64,000 nucleotides of DNA from Bacteroidaceae bacterium (GCA_017936265.1 JAGBFX010000033.1:39402-103401), one strand, 5' to 3'. Positions 28,836 to 38,299 are shown, numbered from the stretch's first letter. Made by a program: numbers and translations. Notes: generated from the sequence alone by a model not told the origin.

Positions 28836-30087
28836 ATTTTCTAAAAGCTATGCTTGCATTATGTCCGCCGAATCCGAATGTATTCGACAATGCAACCTTG
28901 ATATCACGCTCCTGAGCCTTGTTGAAGGTAAAGTTCATGCGATAATCAAGATTCTCATCATCATCACCCTCTTCGTGATTGATTGTCGGCGGTACTATTC
29001 CGTTCTTAAGGGCCAACACCGTCAACACTGCCTCCAAAGCACCGGCAGCACCAAGAAGATGTCCGGTCATTGACTTTGTTGAGCTAATGTTCATCTTGTA
29101 CGCATGCTCGCCGAACAGGTTCAAAATAGCCTTTGCCTCCGCAATGTCACCTGCAGGAGTAGATGTTCCATGCACATTGATGTAGTCAACGCTGTCAAGC
29201 GGAAGACCAGCCTCATCAAGCGCCATCTTCATGACTCTCATGGCTCCTTCGCCCTCGGGATGTGGAGATGTGATGTGGTATGCGTCAGCGGTCAAACCGG
29301 TACCGACAATCTCGGCATATATCTTCGCACCGCGCGCAACGGCATGCTCATACTCCTCGAGGACAAGCGCTGCGGCGCCCTCAGCCATCACAAAGCCGTC
29401 ACGGCTCTTGCTGAAAGGACGCGAAGCAGCTTTGGGGTTGTCATTACGGACAGACAACGCATGCATCGCATTGAAACCACCGACAGCGGTAGGACATATT
29501 GCAGCTTCAGAGCCTCCAGCGATAATGACATCCGCACGACCGAGACGTATCTGGTCAAATGCATCGATGACTGCATTCGAAGAAGAAGCGCATGCCGATG
29601 TCGTCACGAAGTTCGGTCCTTTAAGACCATATTTGATTGATATGTAGCCGGCTGTCATGTCCGATATCATCTTGGTCAAAAGGAACGGAGAGAAACGGGG
29701 GCCATTCTCCTGATTGAGAGCGTATGCACGCATCTCATCCTCGAGCGCACTCAATCCGCCGATACCCTCGCCGAAGACAACACCTACGCGGTTACAATCA
29801 ACCTTTTCGAAGTCAAGCCCGCTATCGGCGATTGCCTCTGCAGCAGAAGCGAAGCCATAATGCGTATCAGTGTCAAACTTGCGGACATCACGACGGTCCA
29901 TTACCGAAGCGATATCAAAATCCTTGACCTCACAAGCGAACTGGGTCTTGAAGAGGTAGCTATCAAAACGAGTAATAGGTCCTGCTCCACTCACACCATT
30001 GACTGCGTTCTCCCATGTTGTGGGAACATCATTACCAATTGGCGAAACGGCACCAAGACCTGTTACAACAACTCTTCTCTGTTTCAT
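28825..30087 (-). CDS. fabF: 3-oxoacyl-ACP synthase II
   Basis: Condensing enzyme that elongates acyl-ACP with malonyl-ACP in fatty-acid synthesis (420 aa, full length). The Cys-His-His triad is visible: TTSACASSSNAV (Cys166), NVHGTSTPAGD (about His306) and TKSMTGHLLGAAG (about His343). FGFGGHNASIAF near the C-terminus is also diagnostic. It lies 34 nt after acpP, its protein partner, and overlaps rnc. Confidence 0.97.
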   Translation of the reverse strand: MKQRRVVVTGLGAVSPIGNDVPTTWENAVNGVSGAGPITRFDSYLFKTQFACEVKDFDIASVMDRRDVRKFDTDTHYGFASAAEAIADSGLDFEKVDCNRVGVVFGEGIGGLSALEDEMRAYALNQENGPRFSPFLLTKMISDMTAGYISIKYGLKGPNFVTTSACASSSNAVIDAFDQIRLGRADVIIAGGSEAAICPTAVGGFNAMHALSVRNDNPKAASRPFSKSRDGFVMAEGAAALVLEEYEHAVARGAKIYAEIVGTGLTADAYHITSPHPEGEGAMRVMKMALDEAGLPLDSVDYINVHGTSTPAGDIAEAKAILNLFGEHAYKMNISSTKSMTGHLLGAAGALEAVLTVLALKNGIVPPTINHEEGDDDENLDYRMNFTFNKAQERDIKVALSNTFGFGGHNASIAFRKFEG

Positions 30088-30121
30088 ATAGAATTGTTAG
30101 AGAAACTGTAGGAGGAAAGGA

Positions 30122-30364
30122 TTACTTGCCAGCAACCATCTCCTCTACAAACTTAACAGCATCACCTACTGTTGCAATCTTCTCTGCTGCATCCTCGGGG
30201 ATAGAGATACCGAACTCATCCTCGATCTCCATAATAAGCTCTACTCTGTCGAGAGAGTCTGCACTCAAGTCATTTGTGAAGTTAGCCTCTGGAGTTACCT
30301 CTGACTCTGAAACACCGAATTTCTCAACGATAATAGCTTTTACTCTTGATTCAATTTCTGACAT
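30122..30364 (-). CDS. acpP: Acyl carrier protein
   Basis: Carrier of growing fatty-acyl chains (80 aa). The phosphopantetheine attachment serine is Ser37 in [13 protein letters not shown], and the acidic helix [18 protein letters not shown] follows. The start at 30364 ([16 protein letters not shown]) is the family start; 30 upstream in-frame codons overlap the promoter. First gene of acpP-fabF-rnc. Confidence 0.97.
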   Translation of the reverse strand: MSEIESRVKAIIVEKFGVSESEVTPEANFTNDLSADSLDRVELIMEIEDEFGISIPEDAAEKIATVGDAVKFVEEMVAGK

Positions 30365-30402
30365 AGTTGTAATTTTTTGAAGATTGAAAAAATTATTTGC
30401 TA

Positions 30403-30433
30403 CAAAAGTATGATAAAATTTAAGAACTGCCAA
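30403..30433 (-). promoter_or_regulatory. Predicted promoter of acpP-fabF-rnc
   Basis: On the minus strand TTG, 20-nt spacer, TACTTTTG (30403-30410): exact consensus, 38 nt from the acpP start. Confidence 0.68.
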
Positions 30434-30523
30434 GAAAGTAGAAGAAAAAAACAATCAGAAATTGCACAAATACTCTTTTTTGTGCAAAAAGCACCCCAAA
30501 AAGGAGCTATTTTTAACATTTTA

Positions 30524-31573
30524 TTACTTTTTACATATCAACTTGTATGAAGACGGTTCTCTCCGGAGCATATAATTGTTCCTCAGCTCCTCGAAAGCGG
30601 CAGGATTTTCCTTAAGGTTCAACGAGTCACCTTGCGGGGAGTATATCTGCAACAAGGCATCGGCCAGCGACGGTGCGCTTACCTTATCGGGGCTAGGTGG
30701 CTGCATTGCCGGAAGAGGCAGTTCCCCGTCATGCCCCGAGAATGAGGCAAATGCCTCGAGCACCTGCCGCGTAGCATTCATCTTGCCTTCGGCTGAATAC
30801 CCCGCAATGTGGGGAGTACCTATATATACCTTATTTAATAGACATTCATCGATTTTCGGTTCATCCTCCCACACATCGAGCACGACATCGCCCACGGCAC
30901 CGCGCTCCATTGCCTCAAGCAGAGCCTTGTTATCAACGACCGGACCACGCGAAGCATTGATGAACAAACGGCATTTCTTGAGCGATGCCATAAAAGCTGC
31001 ATCGGCCAGATGATAGCTCGGAAACTCTCCTGCACACGAAAGTGTCGGATGAAATGTTATTATGTCACACTCCCGGGCTATCTTTGAGAGCGGTACAAAG
31101 CCCGCCCCGCCTTCGCGCTGTGCCCTCGGCGGGTCATTCAGCAACACGCGCAAACCGACTTCACGCGCCCAGGCCGCAACCTTTGAGCCGATTTCACCCA
31201 CGCCGACTACACCCATTGAAAGCCCTTCAAGAGAGATTCCCCTGTCCCTTGCCCACAAATAGACAACCGACTGCACATACTGGAGCACTGCACCCGAATT
31301 GCACCCCGCGGCACTTGTCCATGTTATGCCATTATCCGCGCAATATGCAGAATCTATATGGTCATATCCGATAGTGGCAGTACCGATAAAACGTACCTTG
31401 CTCCCATGCAACAACGATGCATCACATTTTGTCCTGGTGCGCACGAACAGCGCTTGGGCATCAGCGACATCTGCTGCACCAATCGCGACCCCCGGTTTTG
31501 GGAGTACGCTATGCCCCATCGCCTCAAGAACGCTCCTGAGATAAGGAATCTTTTCATCAATGACTATATTCAT
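30524..31573 (-). CDS. pdxB: Erythronate-4-phosphate dehydrogenase
   Basis: NAD-dependent step of the DXP-dependent pyridoxal phosphate pathway: 4-phosphoerythronate to 2-oxo-3-hydroxy-4-phosphobutanoate. The 349-residue protein is a D-2-hydroxyacid dehydrogenase. It shows NIVIDEKIPYL at the start, the Rossmann loop VGVVGVGEIGSKVAAWAREVG-type (from about 119), the catalytic Arg in NASRGPVVD, DVWEDEPKID, and the His in GTPHIAGYSAEGK. PdxB and not a paralogue is supported by the GTATIGYDHID motif and C-terminal dimerisation region. Confidence 0.93.
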   Translation of the reverse strand: MNIVIDEKIPYLRSVLEAMGHSVLPKPGVAIGAADVADAQALFVRTRTKCDASLLHGSKVRFIGTATIGYDHIDSAYCADNGITWTSAAGCNSGAVLQYVQSVVYLWARDRGISLEGLSMGVVGVGEIGSKVAAWAREVGLRVLLNDPPRAQREGGAGFVPLSKIARECDIITFHPTLSCAGEFPSYHLADAAFMASLKKCRLFINASRGPVVDNKALLEAMERGAVGDVVLDVWEDEPKIDECLLNKVYIGTPHIAGYSAEGKMNATRQVLEAFASFSGHDGELPLPAMQPPSPDKVSAPSLADALLQIYSPQGDSLNLKENPAAFEELRNNYMLRREPSSYKLICKK

Positions 31574-31637
31574 ATCGACGAATCTGTTCTAAAAAATCAT
31601 AATGCGTTACAAATATAACGAGTTTCGGGATAAAGTT

Positions 31638-31667
31638 TTGCCAATATCATAAAAATAGTTAGTTTTG
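31638..31667 (+). promoter_or_regulatory. Predicted promoter of the DUF4254 gene cluster
   Basis: TTG at 31638-31640, 19-nt spacer, TAGTTTTG at 31660-31667: exact consensus, 66 nt upstream of the ATG. Confidence 0.68.
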
Positions 31668-31732
31668 CATTTGGTACGGAGCCTGTTACGGCCTCCGCAG
31701 ACCGACAGGAATAAAAAAGAAACAACAGGAAT

Positions 31733-32344
31733 ATGAAAAATTTCACAGAGCTCAGTTGGCCGATCTTCAATGAGGCAATCGCCGACTACCACAAGACAGA
31801 CAATGTCGACACACCGATCAACAACCCATACCCACTCAAGAGCATCGAATACTATCTGTATCTCAAGTGTTGGATTGACACCGTACAGTGGCATTTCGAG
31901 GACATAATCCGCGACCCGGAGATTGACCCGGTAGAGGCACTCAAACTGAAGCGCCGCATCGACAAGTCCAACCAAGACCGTACAGACCTGGTCGAGCTCA
32001 TCGACAGTTACTTCCTTGACAAGTACAAGGATGTGACACCGGCAGCAGATGCAACAATAAACACCGAGAGCCCCGCATGGGCAGTAGACCGCTACTCTAT
32101 CCTCTCGCTCAAGATATACCACATGCAGGAGGAGGTCAACCGCACCGACGTGAGCGAAGAGCACAAGGCAAAGTGCCAGGCCAAGCTCGATGTTCTCAAC
32201 GAGCAGTACAAAGACATGACGACATCGATAGGACAGCTGCTTGACGACATTGCAGCAGGCCGCAAGTACATGAAGGTATACCGCCAGATGAAGATGTACA
32301 ACGACCCCGCGCTCAACCCGGTTCTTTATGGTTCAAAAAAATAA
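31733..32344 (+). CDS. DUF4254 family protein
   Basis: A 203-residue, mostly helical soluble protein of the DUF4254 family, which is widespread in Bacteroidota and has no established function. Charged helices include DPVEALKLKRRIDKSNQDRT and EEHKAKCQAKLDVLNEQYKD; no catalytic motif is recognisable. The GT9 gene overlaps its stop by 17 nt (start at 32328), a coupling that points to a role in surface glycan assembly. That role is inference. Confidence 0.8.
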   Translation: MKNFTELSWPIFNEAIADYHKTDNVDTPINNPYPLKSIEYYLYLKCWIDTVQWHFEDIIRDPEIDPVEALKLKRRIDKSNQDRTDLVELIDSYFLDKYKDVTPAADATINTESPAWAVDRYSILSLKIYHMQEEVNRTDVSEEHKAKCQAKLDVLNEQYKDMTTSIGQLLDDIAAGRKYMKVYRQMKMYNDPALNPVLYGSKK

Positions 32345-33383
32345 TGCAGGGCGCAAAGTCCTGATAACACGTTTCTCGGCAGTAGGAGACATAGCGATGA
32401 CATTGCCATTGCTATACTCCCTCTGCCGCAAATATCCCGAACACCGCTTTGCTTTTGTAAGCCGCGAGAGGTTTGGGCAATTTTTTATAAACAAGCCCGA
32501 AAACCTTGAGTTCATAGGAGTAGACCCCGACAGATACAAAGGTCCTGTCGGGCTTTTCAGGCTCTACAGAGAGCTGAAGAAGAGGGTTGCACCCGACTGC
32601 GTGGCCGACCTTCACGATGTATTGCGCACAAAACTGCTGCGCACATACTTCAGATTGTTCGGCGGAGCCGAGTGCGCACACATATTCAAAGGGCGAAAGG
32701 AGAAAAAGGCGCTTACACGCCAGAATGACAAACGCAGGGCGCAGCTCACGAGCACATTCGAGAGATACAGGGATGTCTTCACTCGCCTCGGCATGCCGTT
32801 CGAGCCGGAGTTCCGCTCGCTGTTCGGCAACGGCAAAGGCGACATCGGCGACTTCAGCGGGTTCATACCGCCGAAAGGGGATGACAAATGGGTAGGCATA
32901 GCCCCCTTTGCACGTCACAACGGCAAGATTTACCCGCTCGAGAGAATGGAAAGAGTCATCGAGATACTCTCAAAGCACGAAGGCGTGAAGATTTTCTGTT
33001 TCGGCAACGGCCCGAAAGAAGAAGAGACCGTCAACCGTTGGTGTGCAAAATACCCGAACACGATATCATTCATCGGGCGCACGAAGTTCGACGGCGAGCT
33101 AAGGTTCATAAGCCATCTTGACGCAATGGTAAGCATGGACTCGGCAAACATGCACATGGCATCCCTCGTCGACACCCCTGCAGTCTCAATCTGGGGAGCG
33201 ACTTCGCCGCTTGCAGGATTCCTCGGCTGGAACCAGAAACGCGAGGATTGCATTGAGCTTGACCTCGAGTGCCGTCCGTGCTCCATATTCGGAAACAAAC
33301 CATGCATCCATGGCGACTACCGCTGCATGAAGATTGAACCCGAACATGTAGCAGAGAGAATCCTGAAGAAATTACGCAAATAG
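32328..33383 (+). CDS. Family 9 glycosyltransferase (heptosyltransferase-like)
   Basis: Cytoplasmic GT-B enzyme (351 aa) of the ADP-heptose:LPS heptosyltransferase family. The N-terminus RKVLITRFSAVGDIAMTLPL has the family motif, FVSRERFGQFF and CVADLHDVLRTKLL follow, and the donor-binding end contains SFIGRTKFDGELRFISHLD and DTPAVSIWGATSPLAGF. The donor sugar is not certain. The C-terminal CRPCSIFGNKPCIHGDYRCM is cysteine-rich. It is coupled to DUF4254 and followed by a methyltransferase. Confidence 0.88.
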   Translation: MVQKNNAGRKVLITRFSAVGDIAMTLPLLYSLCRKYPEHRFAFVSRERFGQFFINKPENLEFIGVDPDRYKGPVGLFRLYRELKKRVAPDCVADLHDVLRTKLLRTYFRLFGGAECAHIFKGRKEKKALTRQNDKRRAQLTSTFERYRDVFTRLGMPFEPEFRSLFGNGKGDIGDFSGFIPPKGDDKWVGIAPFARHNGKIYPLERMERVIEILSKHEGVKIFCFGNGPKEEETVNRWCAKYPNTISFIGRTKFDGELRFISHLDAMVSMDSANMHMASLVDTPAVSIWGATSPLAGFLGWNQKREDCIELDLECRPCSIFGNKPCIHGDYRCMKIEPEHVAERILKKLRK

Positions 33384-33408
33384 TTCCTTAACACAGCTGC
33401 AATATCCC

Positions 33409-34149
33409 ATGAACAACAAGACCACAAACAAGGAAAAAGACCCGATGGGAAGGGCGATTTTCGACTACCACACCACCGGAAAGGCCGCAAAGCTCAGGGT
33501 ACTGTCATCAATGTTCTACGAGGACGAGATTCCCGTCCACACCCTTTTCAGGAAATTCGAAGAGATGCCCATCCAGGAGAAGCAGGCAATCGAGCTGTGC
33601 CGCGGACGTGTGCTCGATGCCGGGGCAGGGTCGGGCTGCCACAGCACGCTGCTCATGGAACGCGGTCTTGAGGTCGTCGCCATTGACATCTCGGAACTCT
33701 CGGTCGAGGTCATGAGAGAGCGCGGCATCGACGCACGTGTCATCAACTTTTTCGATGAGAGGTTTACCGAGAAATTCGACACCATACTGCTTGCCATGAA
33801 CGGCATCGGGATTGTAGGCAAGGTCGAGAGACTTGGGGAGTTCTTCCGTGCCGCGAAAAGACTGCTCGCTCCCGGCGGGCAGATACTGCTAGACTCATCG
33901 GACATCAAGTATGTGTTCATGGATGAGGAGGGTTCAATGGAGATAGACCTTGCAGCCGGATACTACGGCGAGGTAGACTACAAGATGCGCTACAAGAACA
34001 TTACAGGCGAGCCGTTCGACTGGCTATACATCGACTTCGAGACACTGGCGATGTATGCCGAGGAGTATGGATTCCACTGCGAGAAGTGCATTGACGGCGA
34101 GCACTTTGACTATCTTGCATGCATAACGGAGAGCAATCCCGACGTTTGA
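33409..34149 (+). CDS. Class I SAM-dependent methyltransferase
   Basis: Rossmann-fold methyltransferase (246 aa). Motif I is VLDAGAGSGCHSTLLMERG (about 66-84), motif II EVVAIDISELS, and motif III/IV DTILLAMNGIGIVG, followed by LLAPGGQILLDSSDI. The substrate is unknown. It is 26 nt after the GT9 gene, so a small molecule or glycan linked to that cluster is possible. Confidence 0.85.
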   Translation: MNNKTTNKEKDPMGRAIFDYHTTGKAAKLRVLSSMFYEDEIPVHTLFRKFEEMPIQEKQAIELCRGRVLDAGAGSGCHSTLLMERGLEVVAIDISELSVEVMRERGIDARVINFFDERFTEKFDTILLAMNGIGIVGKVERLGEFFRAAKRLLAPGGQILLDSSDIKYVFMDEEGSMEIDLAAGYYGEVDYKMRYKNITGEPFDWLYIDFETLAMYAEEYGFHCEKCIDGEHFDYLACITESNPDV

Positions 34150-34207
34150 CAAAGCCCGGACTTGATAAAACAATTTTACACGCCCAATACGTACGCGTTA
34201 TAAGTAC

Positions 34208-34238
34208 TTGTGAATTGCAACATTTTTTAATACCTTTG
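34208..34238 (+). promoter_or_regulatory. Predicted promoter of the capsule locus
   Basis: TTG at 34208-34210, 20-nt spacer, TACCTTTG at 34231-34238: exact consensus. It would start transcription near 34245, giving upxY a leader of about 240 nt. I see no strong inverted repeats flanking it that would mark an invertible promoter. Confidence 0.65.
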
Positions 34239-34483
34239 CAATTACAGCAAAGATTGCTTTAACATTTCGTCAGATGCCAAAGCAAGCCTTGCCGTTCCGC
34301 CCGTTTGCCCATTTCATTGCGATAATCGCGAAGACAGCAAGCAAAGTGTATCGCGACAGGCAACGGCCAGAACCGCAGGCCCGCACAGCGCCACAGGCAC
34401 GTCCCCAACAGACGCTTAACGGGTAAAATTTTTGTAAATCATTAAATCTCAACGTTTTACACAAGCATTGAGGAGCCAGGAAT
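34239..34483 (+). promoter_or_regulatory. Long untranslated leader of upxY
   Basis: About 240 nt between the predicted promoter and upxY with no plausible gene. The 5' part can fold locally (GCAATTACAGCAAAGATTGC). UpxY-type antiterminators are known to act on the 5' leader of their own operon, so this is the expected target; that is inference. Confidence 0.45.
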
Positions 34484-35059
34484 ATGCTCAATTCCGAAGC
34501 CGCATTACCCAAAGCAACAGACAAGGACACGCAAATTGTGTGGTTTGCCATGAGTGCTCCTTACCGCAGAGAGCTCAAGGCCAAGGAGTATCTTCAGGCC
34601 AAAGGCATAGAGTGTTTTGTACCCATGGTAAACGCTCTCGTCGAGAAACGCAGCGGAGCAAAAATCAGGAAACAGGTTCCGGCCATACATAACCTGATAT
34701 TCGTACACACATCCAAGGAAATCATCCAGGAGGTCAAACGCGGGGTCGACTATCTGCAGTACCGCACAATGCCGAAAGAGGGCAAGAACATCCCTATAAT
34801 AGTCCCCGACCGGCAGATGCAGCAGTTCATCACAGTCACACAAACCGCCAACGAAGGGCTCATATACATGAGGCCCGAAGAGGTGAACATCGCAAAGGGC
34901 ACGAAAGTCCGCGTGCATGGAGGAGCATTCGATGGGGCTGAAGGTATTTTTGTCAAGATACAGGGCAAGCGCAAACCAAGGGTTGTCCTTCTCATTCAGG
35001 GAGTGGCGGCAGTGGCACTGGCGGAAATAAGCACAGAATTCATCGAGATAATAAAATAA
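34484..35059 (+). CDS. upxY: UpxY-type transcription antiterminator (NusG paralogue)
   Basis: NusG-like factor (191 aa) that lets RNA polymerase read through its own capsule operon. The NGN domain (about 20-125) begins IVWFAMSAPYRRELKAKEYL and includes CFVPMVNALVEKR. The C-terminal KOW domain (about 135-191) has KGTKVRVHGGAFDGAEGIFV. It is the first gene of the polysaccharide locus. No upxZ-like gene follows, unlike the classical Bacteroides fragilis arrangement: the next gene encodes the Wza lipoprotein. Confidence 0.9.
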   Translation: MLNSEAALPKATDKDTQIVWFAMSAPYRRELKAKEYLQAKGIECFVPMVNALVEKRSGAKIRKQVPAIHNLIFVHTSKEIIQEVKRGVDYLQYRTMPKEGKNIPIIVPDRQMQQFITVTQTANEGLIYMRPEEVNIAKGTKVRVHGGAFDGAEGIFVKIQGKRKPRVVLLIQGVAAVALAEISTEFIEIIK

Positions 35060-35076
35060 GCAGATAAATTTTATAG

Positions 35077-35084
35077 TAAATTTG
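35077..35084 (+). promoter_or_regulatory. Possible internal -7 box before wza
   Basis: TAAATTTG fits TAnnTTTG in the 76-nt gap between upxY and wza. No TTG is at the right distance, so this is weak. Confidence 0.35.
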
Positions 35085-35135
35085 TTTTACACAGAAACAA
35101 TATAATAACGCGCGAAATAAAAAAAACATACAACA

Positions 35136-35903
35136 ATGAAAAAAACTCTATTAGCACTTGTTGTCCTGATGCTTGCAGCATCATGTTCAACGCAGAAAAA
35201 GGTCCTCTACTTCCAGGACATGAAGAATGGCGGTACCGTTGAAGTAGCACTGCCACAAGAGATAACAATCAAGCCAGGCGACAAACTCTCGATACACGTC
35301 AACAGCAAGGACGAAGAACTTGTAGCACCTTTCAACCTCAGACGCAGCCAGCAGAGCATGGGTTCGAACACCGACCTCGCATACACCGTCGACAAAGACG
35401 GCAACATCGAGTTCCCCTATTTGGGCAGCATCTACATTGCAGGCATGACAAGGGATGATGTGGCAAAACACATCAGACAGGAGCTGCTTGACAGGAAGAT
35501 GGTTCAGGACCCTACCGTAATCGTTGATTTCAACAACATGCAGATTTCTGTTCTGGGCGATGTGAACAAGCCCGGCAAAATCAATATCGAGAAGGACAGG
35601 TACACCATCATCGATGCCATAAGCGATGCCGGCGACCTTGCGATAACAGGTAAGCGCGAGAACGTGACCGTACTCCGCGAGGAGAACGGCGAGCAGAAGA
35701 GCTACAGCGTGAACCTCAACGATGCGGCACAGCTGTTCGGCTCTCCCGTATACTACCTGCAGCAGAACGACATCGTCTATGTCGAGCCCAACAAGAAAGC
35801 CAGTGGCCAGTACAGCATAAACAGCAACACAATGCGTTCTACATCGTTCTGGTTCTCTGCAGTATCACTGATACTCACATTGGTAACATTCTTCACACGA
35901 TAA
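35136..35903 (+). CDS. wza: Wza-like polysaccharide export lipoprotein
   Basis: Outer-membrane export component (255 aa). A lipoprotein signal ends LMLAASC (Cys17). The Poly_export domain (about 30-120) has ITIKPGDKLSIHVNSKDEE and DKDGNIEFPYLGSIYIAG. An SLBB domain (about 130-225) has ISVLGDVNKPGKINIEKD. A C-terminal hydrophobic helix (about 236-254) ends the protein and could form the membrane-spanning part. It is 6 nt before wzc, its inner-membrane partner. Confidence 0.92.
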   Translation: MKKTLLALVVLMLAASCSTQKKVLYFQDMKNGGTVEVALPQEITIKPGDKLSIHVNSKDEELVAPFNLRRSQQSMGSNTDLAYTVDKDGNIEFPYLGSIYIAGMTRDDVAKHIRQELLDRKMVQDPTVIVDFNNMQISVLGDVNKPGKINIEKDRYTIIDAISDAGDLAITGKRENVTVLREENGEQKSYSVNLNDAAQLFGSPVYYLQQNDIVYVEPNKKASGQYSINSNTMRSTSFWFSAVSLILTLVTFFTR

Positions 35904-35909
35904 GAGAAT

Positions 35910-38255
35910 ATGGCAAGAAGAAAAAACAACGAAAACGTATTGCCGATAAGAGACCTGCTGTTCCACTGCATATCGAATTGGTACTGGATTCTGCTCTCCC
36001 TCTCCATTGCTTTGGGAGCAGCGGTGATATACATCCTTACCACCCCACCGGTATATGTGCGTTCGGCCGAGATGCTCATCAAGGAGGGCGACGGCATGGG
36101 CGGCAGCGGAGCGTTCAAGGATTTTGCGGCACAGCAGGCAACAGCCGACGCCTCAATCGAGGTACAGGTACTGCGTTCCCCGGGCATCGTGCGCGAGGCC
36201 ATTGAGCGCCTTGGGCTGACAGTCGACTACAAGGGCAAGGGTAGGTTCTACAATGGCATAATCTATTCGGCAAGACCCATAAAGGCCACATTCATGGACC
36301 TGCGCGAAAGCGACGTTGCCACATTGACGGTAACACAGTCAACCGAGAAGAGCCTCGCCTTGAGCAGTTTCTGCAGGAACGGCAAGGAACTTGAGGGCAC
36401 GATAACCGCCAACATCGGCGACACCGTCGCCACCCCACTGGGGCGCATGGTAATAGAGGCCACGGACCACTATAGTGGGTTCATAGGGCAGGAGATATAT
36501 GTCGAGAAGAGAAACATGGACGAAGCGATAAACAGCTACTGTTCCAACCTGTCGACCGGCATTGCCGATGAGACCTCGATAGTCCGACTCAGGTTCAAAG
36601 ACCACTCCACCGTCAGGGCAACGGATTTCCTCAACGCAATCATCGACATCTACAACGAGCAGTGGGTCGTGCGCAACAACGAGAGCATCATCAAGACCAT
36701 CGATTTCATCACCCAGAGGGTCGACTCGTTGCAGATAGAGCTGAACCTCCTCGACAGGGAGATTGCCGCGCAGAACAGCAAGAACAAGCTGACAGCAAAG
36801 CAGATAAGCGAGCTCAACAGCACGCTCAGCAGCAAGGACAACGAAAAGAGCGTCGAGCTGGAGAGCCAGCTCGAGCTTGCGCTGTTCATCAAGAAGTGCG
36901 TCATCGAGAATGTCGACAACAAGGAGATGCTCCCGGCAAAGACAGGACTGAGCATGTCGAGCATCGAAAACCTCATAACAAAGTACAACCAGGAGATTGT
37001 CAAGCGCGACAAATACCTGTCAAACAGTAGCGAGGCCAACCCGCTTGTCATAGACTGCAACAAGAACCTTGTTGCCATGTACAAGTCAATCAACGACGCG
37101 CTCGACAGCCACATAGGCAGCCTGCGCAAGGATATGAGCCTCATCGACAAGGAAGCGACGACCAGCAAGGTACAGTTCAGCAAGGAGGCCGAGCATGTCA
37201 AAGACATGCAGGGCTTGCTCCGACAGCAGAAAATCAAGAACACCCTCTACCTGTTCCTGCTGCAGAAACTCGAGGAGGCCGAGCTCTCCAAGGAGTATGA
37301 AGCATCGAACAACCGTGTGCTCACCCCCGTAGGCGGCAGCAATACCCCGATAGAGCCCATGCAGAGACAGATTATAATGCTGGCGCTTGCCATAGGCCTG
37401 TTCCTGCCGGTGACAATAATCTTCATCCGCGAGATAACTAACAGGAAAGTCCGCGGACGCAAGGACCTCGAGGGCATGGACATCCCGCTCATTGGCGAGA
37501 TTCCGCTATGCGCGCAGAGCAAGAAACTCAAAGACAACGTACGCAGCATAATTGTCAAGGAGGGCAACCGCAACATCATCAACGAGGCCTTCCGCGTGCT
37601 CCGCACCAACCTCGAGTTCATGAACAACAAGGACAAGAAGTCAACGGTGTTCATCGTTACCTCGTTCAACCCTGGCAGCGGCAAGACATTCCTTACCATG
37701 AACATAGCAGCCGGACTGGCCCTGAAAGGCAAGAAAGTGCTCGTTATTGACGGCGACATGCGCCACGGCTCCACATCGGCCTACGTAGGCTCGCCCTCGA
37801 CAGGCCTCAGCGACTACCTGTCAGGCGGTACAGCCAACGTCAGCAGCATCATAGCAGAGTTCGAGGAGTACCCCACGCTCAAGGTAATCCCCATCGGCAG
37901 CACCCCGCCCAACCCCACCGAGTTGCTCCATGGCAAGCGTTTCGGAGAGTTGGTAAGCGACATGCGCCAGCAGTTCGACTACATATTCATCGACTGTCCG
38001 CCTATTGACATCGTTGCCGACACGCAGATTATCGAGGAGCATGCCGACAGGACTATCTTCGTTGTCCGCGCAGGCCTGCTCAACCGCGATATGCTCGATG
38101 AGCTTGAGGACATTCACGAAAGCAAGCGTTTCAAGAGCATATCCATGATTCTCAACGGCACCTACGGTGGCGGCACAGGCTACCGCTACAAATACGGGTA
38201 CTCCTACGGCTATGGCTACGGTTATGGCTATTACAACAAAAAGAACGGCAAGTAA
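35910..38255 (+). CDS. wzc: Wzc-like polysaccharide co-polymerase and tyrosine autokinase
   Basis: Inner-membrane BY-kinase (781 aa) that sets chain length and drives export. A Wzz-type N-terminal segment with the first membrane helix (about 24-44, WYWILLSLSIALGAAVIYIL) is followed by a large periplasmic coiled-coil region, a second helix (about 485-506) and a cytoplasmic kinase domain. Walker A is NPGSGKTFLTMN, Walker A' VLVIDGDMRHGS and Walker B FIDCPPIDIV. The tail YGYSYGYGYGYGYY is the tyrosine cluster that is autophosphorylated in this family. The dedicated phosphatase is encoded 44 nt downstream. Confidence 0.94.
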   Translation: MARRKNNENVLPIRDLLFHCISNWYWILLSLSIALGAAVIYILTTPPVYVRSAEMLIKEGDGMGGSGAFKDFAAQQATADASIEVQVLRSPGIVREAIERLGLTVDYKGKGRFYNGIIYSARPIKATFMDLRESDVATLTVTQSTEKSLALSSFCRNGKELEGTITANIGDTVATPLGRMVIEATDHYSGFIGQEIYVEKRNMDEAINSYCSNLSTGIADETSIVRLRFKDHSTVRATDFLNAIIDIYNEQWVVRNNESIIKTIDFITQRVDSLQIELNLLDREIAAQNSKNKLTAKQISELNSTLSSKDNEKSVELESQLELALFIKKCVIENVDNKEMLPAKTGLSMSSIENLITKYNQEIVKRDKYLSNSSEANPLVIDCNKNLVAMYKSINDALDSHIGSLRKDMSLIDKEATTSKVQFSKEAEHVKDMQGLLRQQKIKNTLYLFLLQKLEEAELSKEYEASNNRVLTPVGGSNTPIEPMQRQIIMLALAIGLFLPVTIIFIREITNRKVRGRKDLEGMDIPLIGEIPLCAQSKKLKDNVRSIIVKEGNRNIINEAFRVLRTNLEFMNNKDKKSTVFIVTSFNPGSGKTFLTMNIAAGLALKGKKVLVIDGDMRHGSTSAYVGSPSTGLSDYLSGGTANVSSIIAEFEEYPTLKVIPIGSTPPNPTELLHGKRFGELVSDMRQQFDYIFIDCPPIDIVADTQIIEEHADRTIFVVRAGLLNRDMLDELEDIHESKRFKSISMILNGTYGGGTGYRYKYGYSYGYGYGYGYYNKKNGK

Positions 38256-38299
38256 TTTTCAAAGACAGACTCGCTTGCACAAGTTTTCAGCTTCAAAAG

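Noticed and set aside
34172-34430. Short inverted match (AATTTTAC / GTAAAATT) around the capsule promoter, as a possible invertible-promoter pair
   Set aside because: Only 8 bp and AT-rich; known invertible capsule promoters have longer inverted repeats, and no recombinase gene is near.
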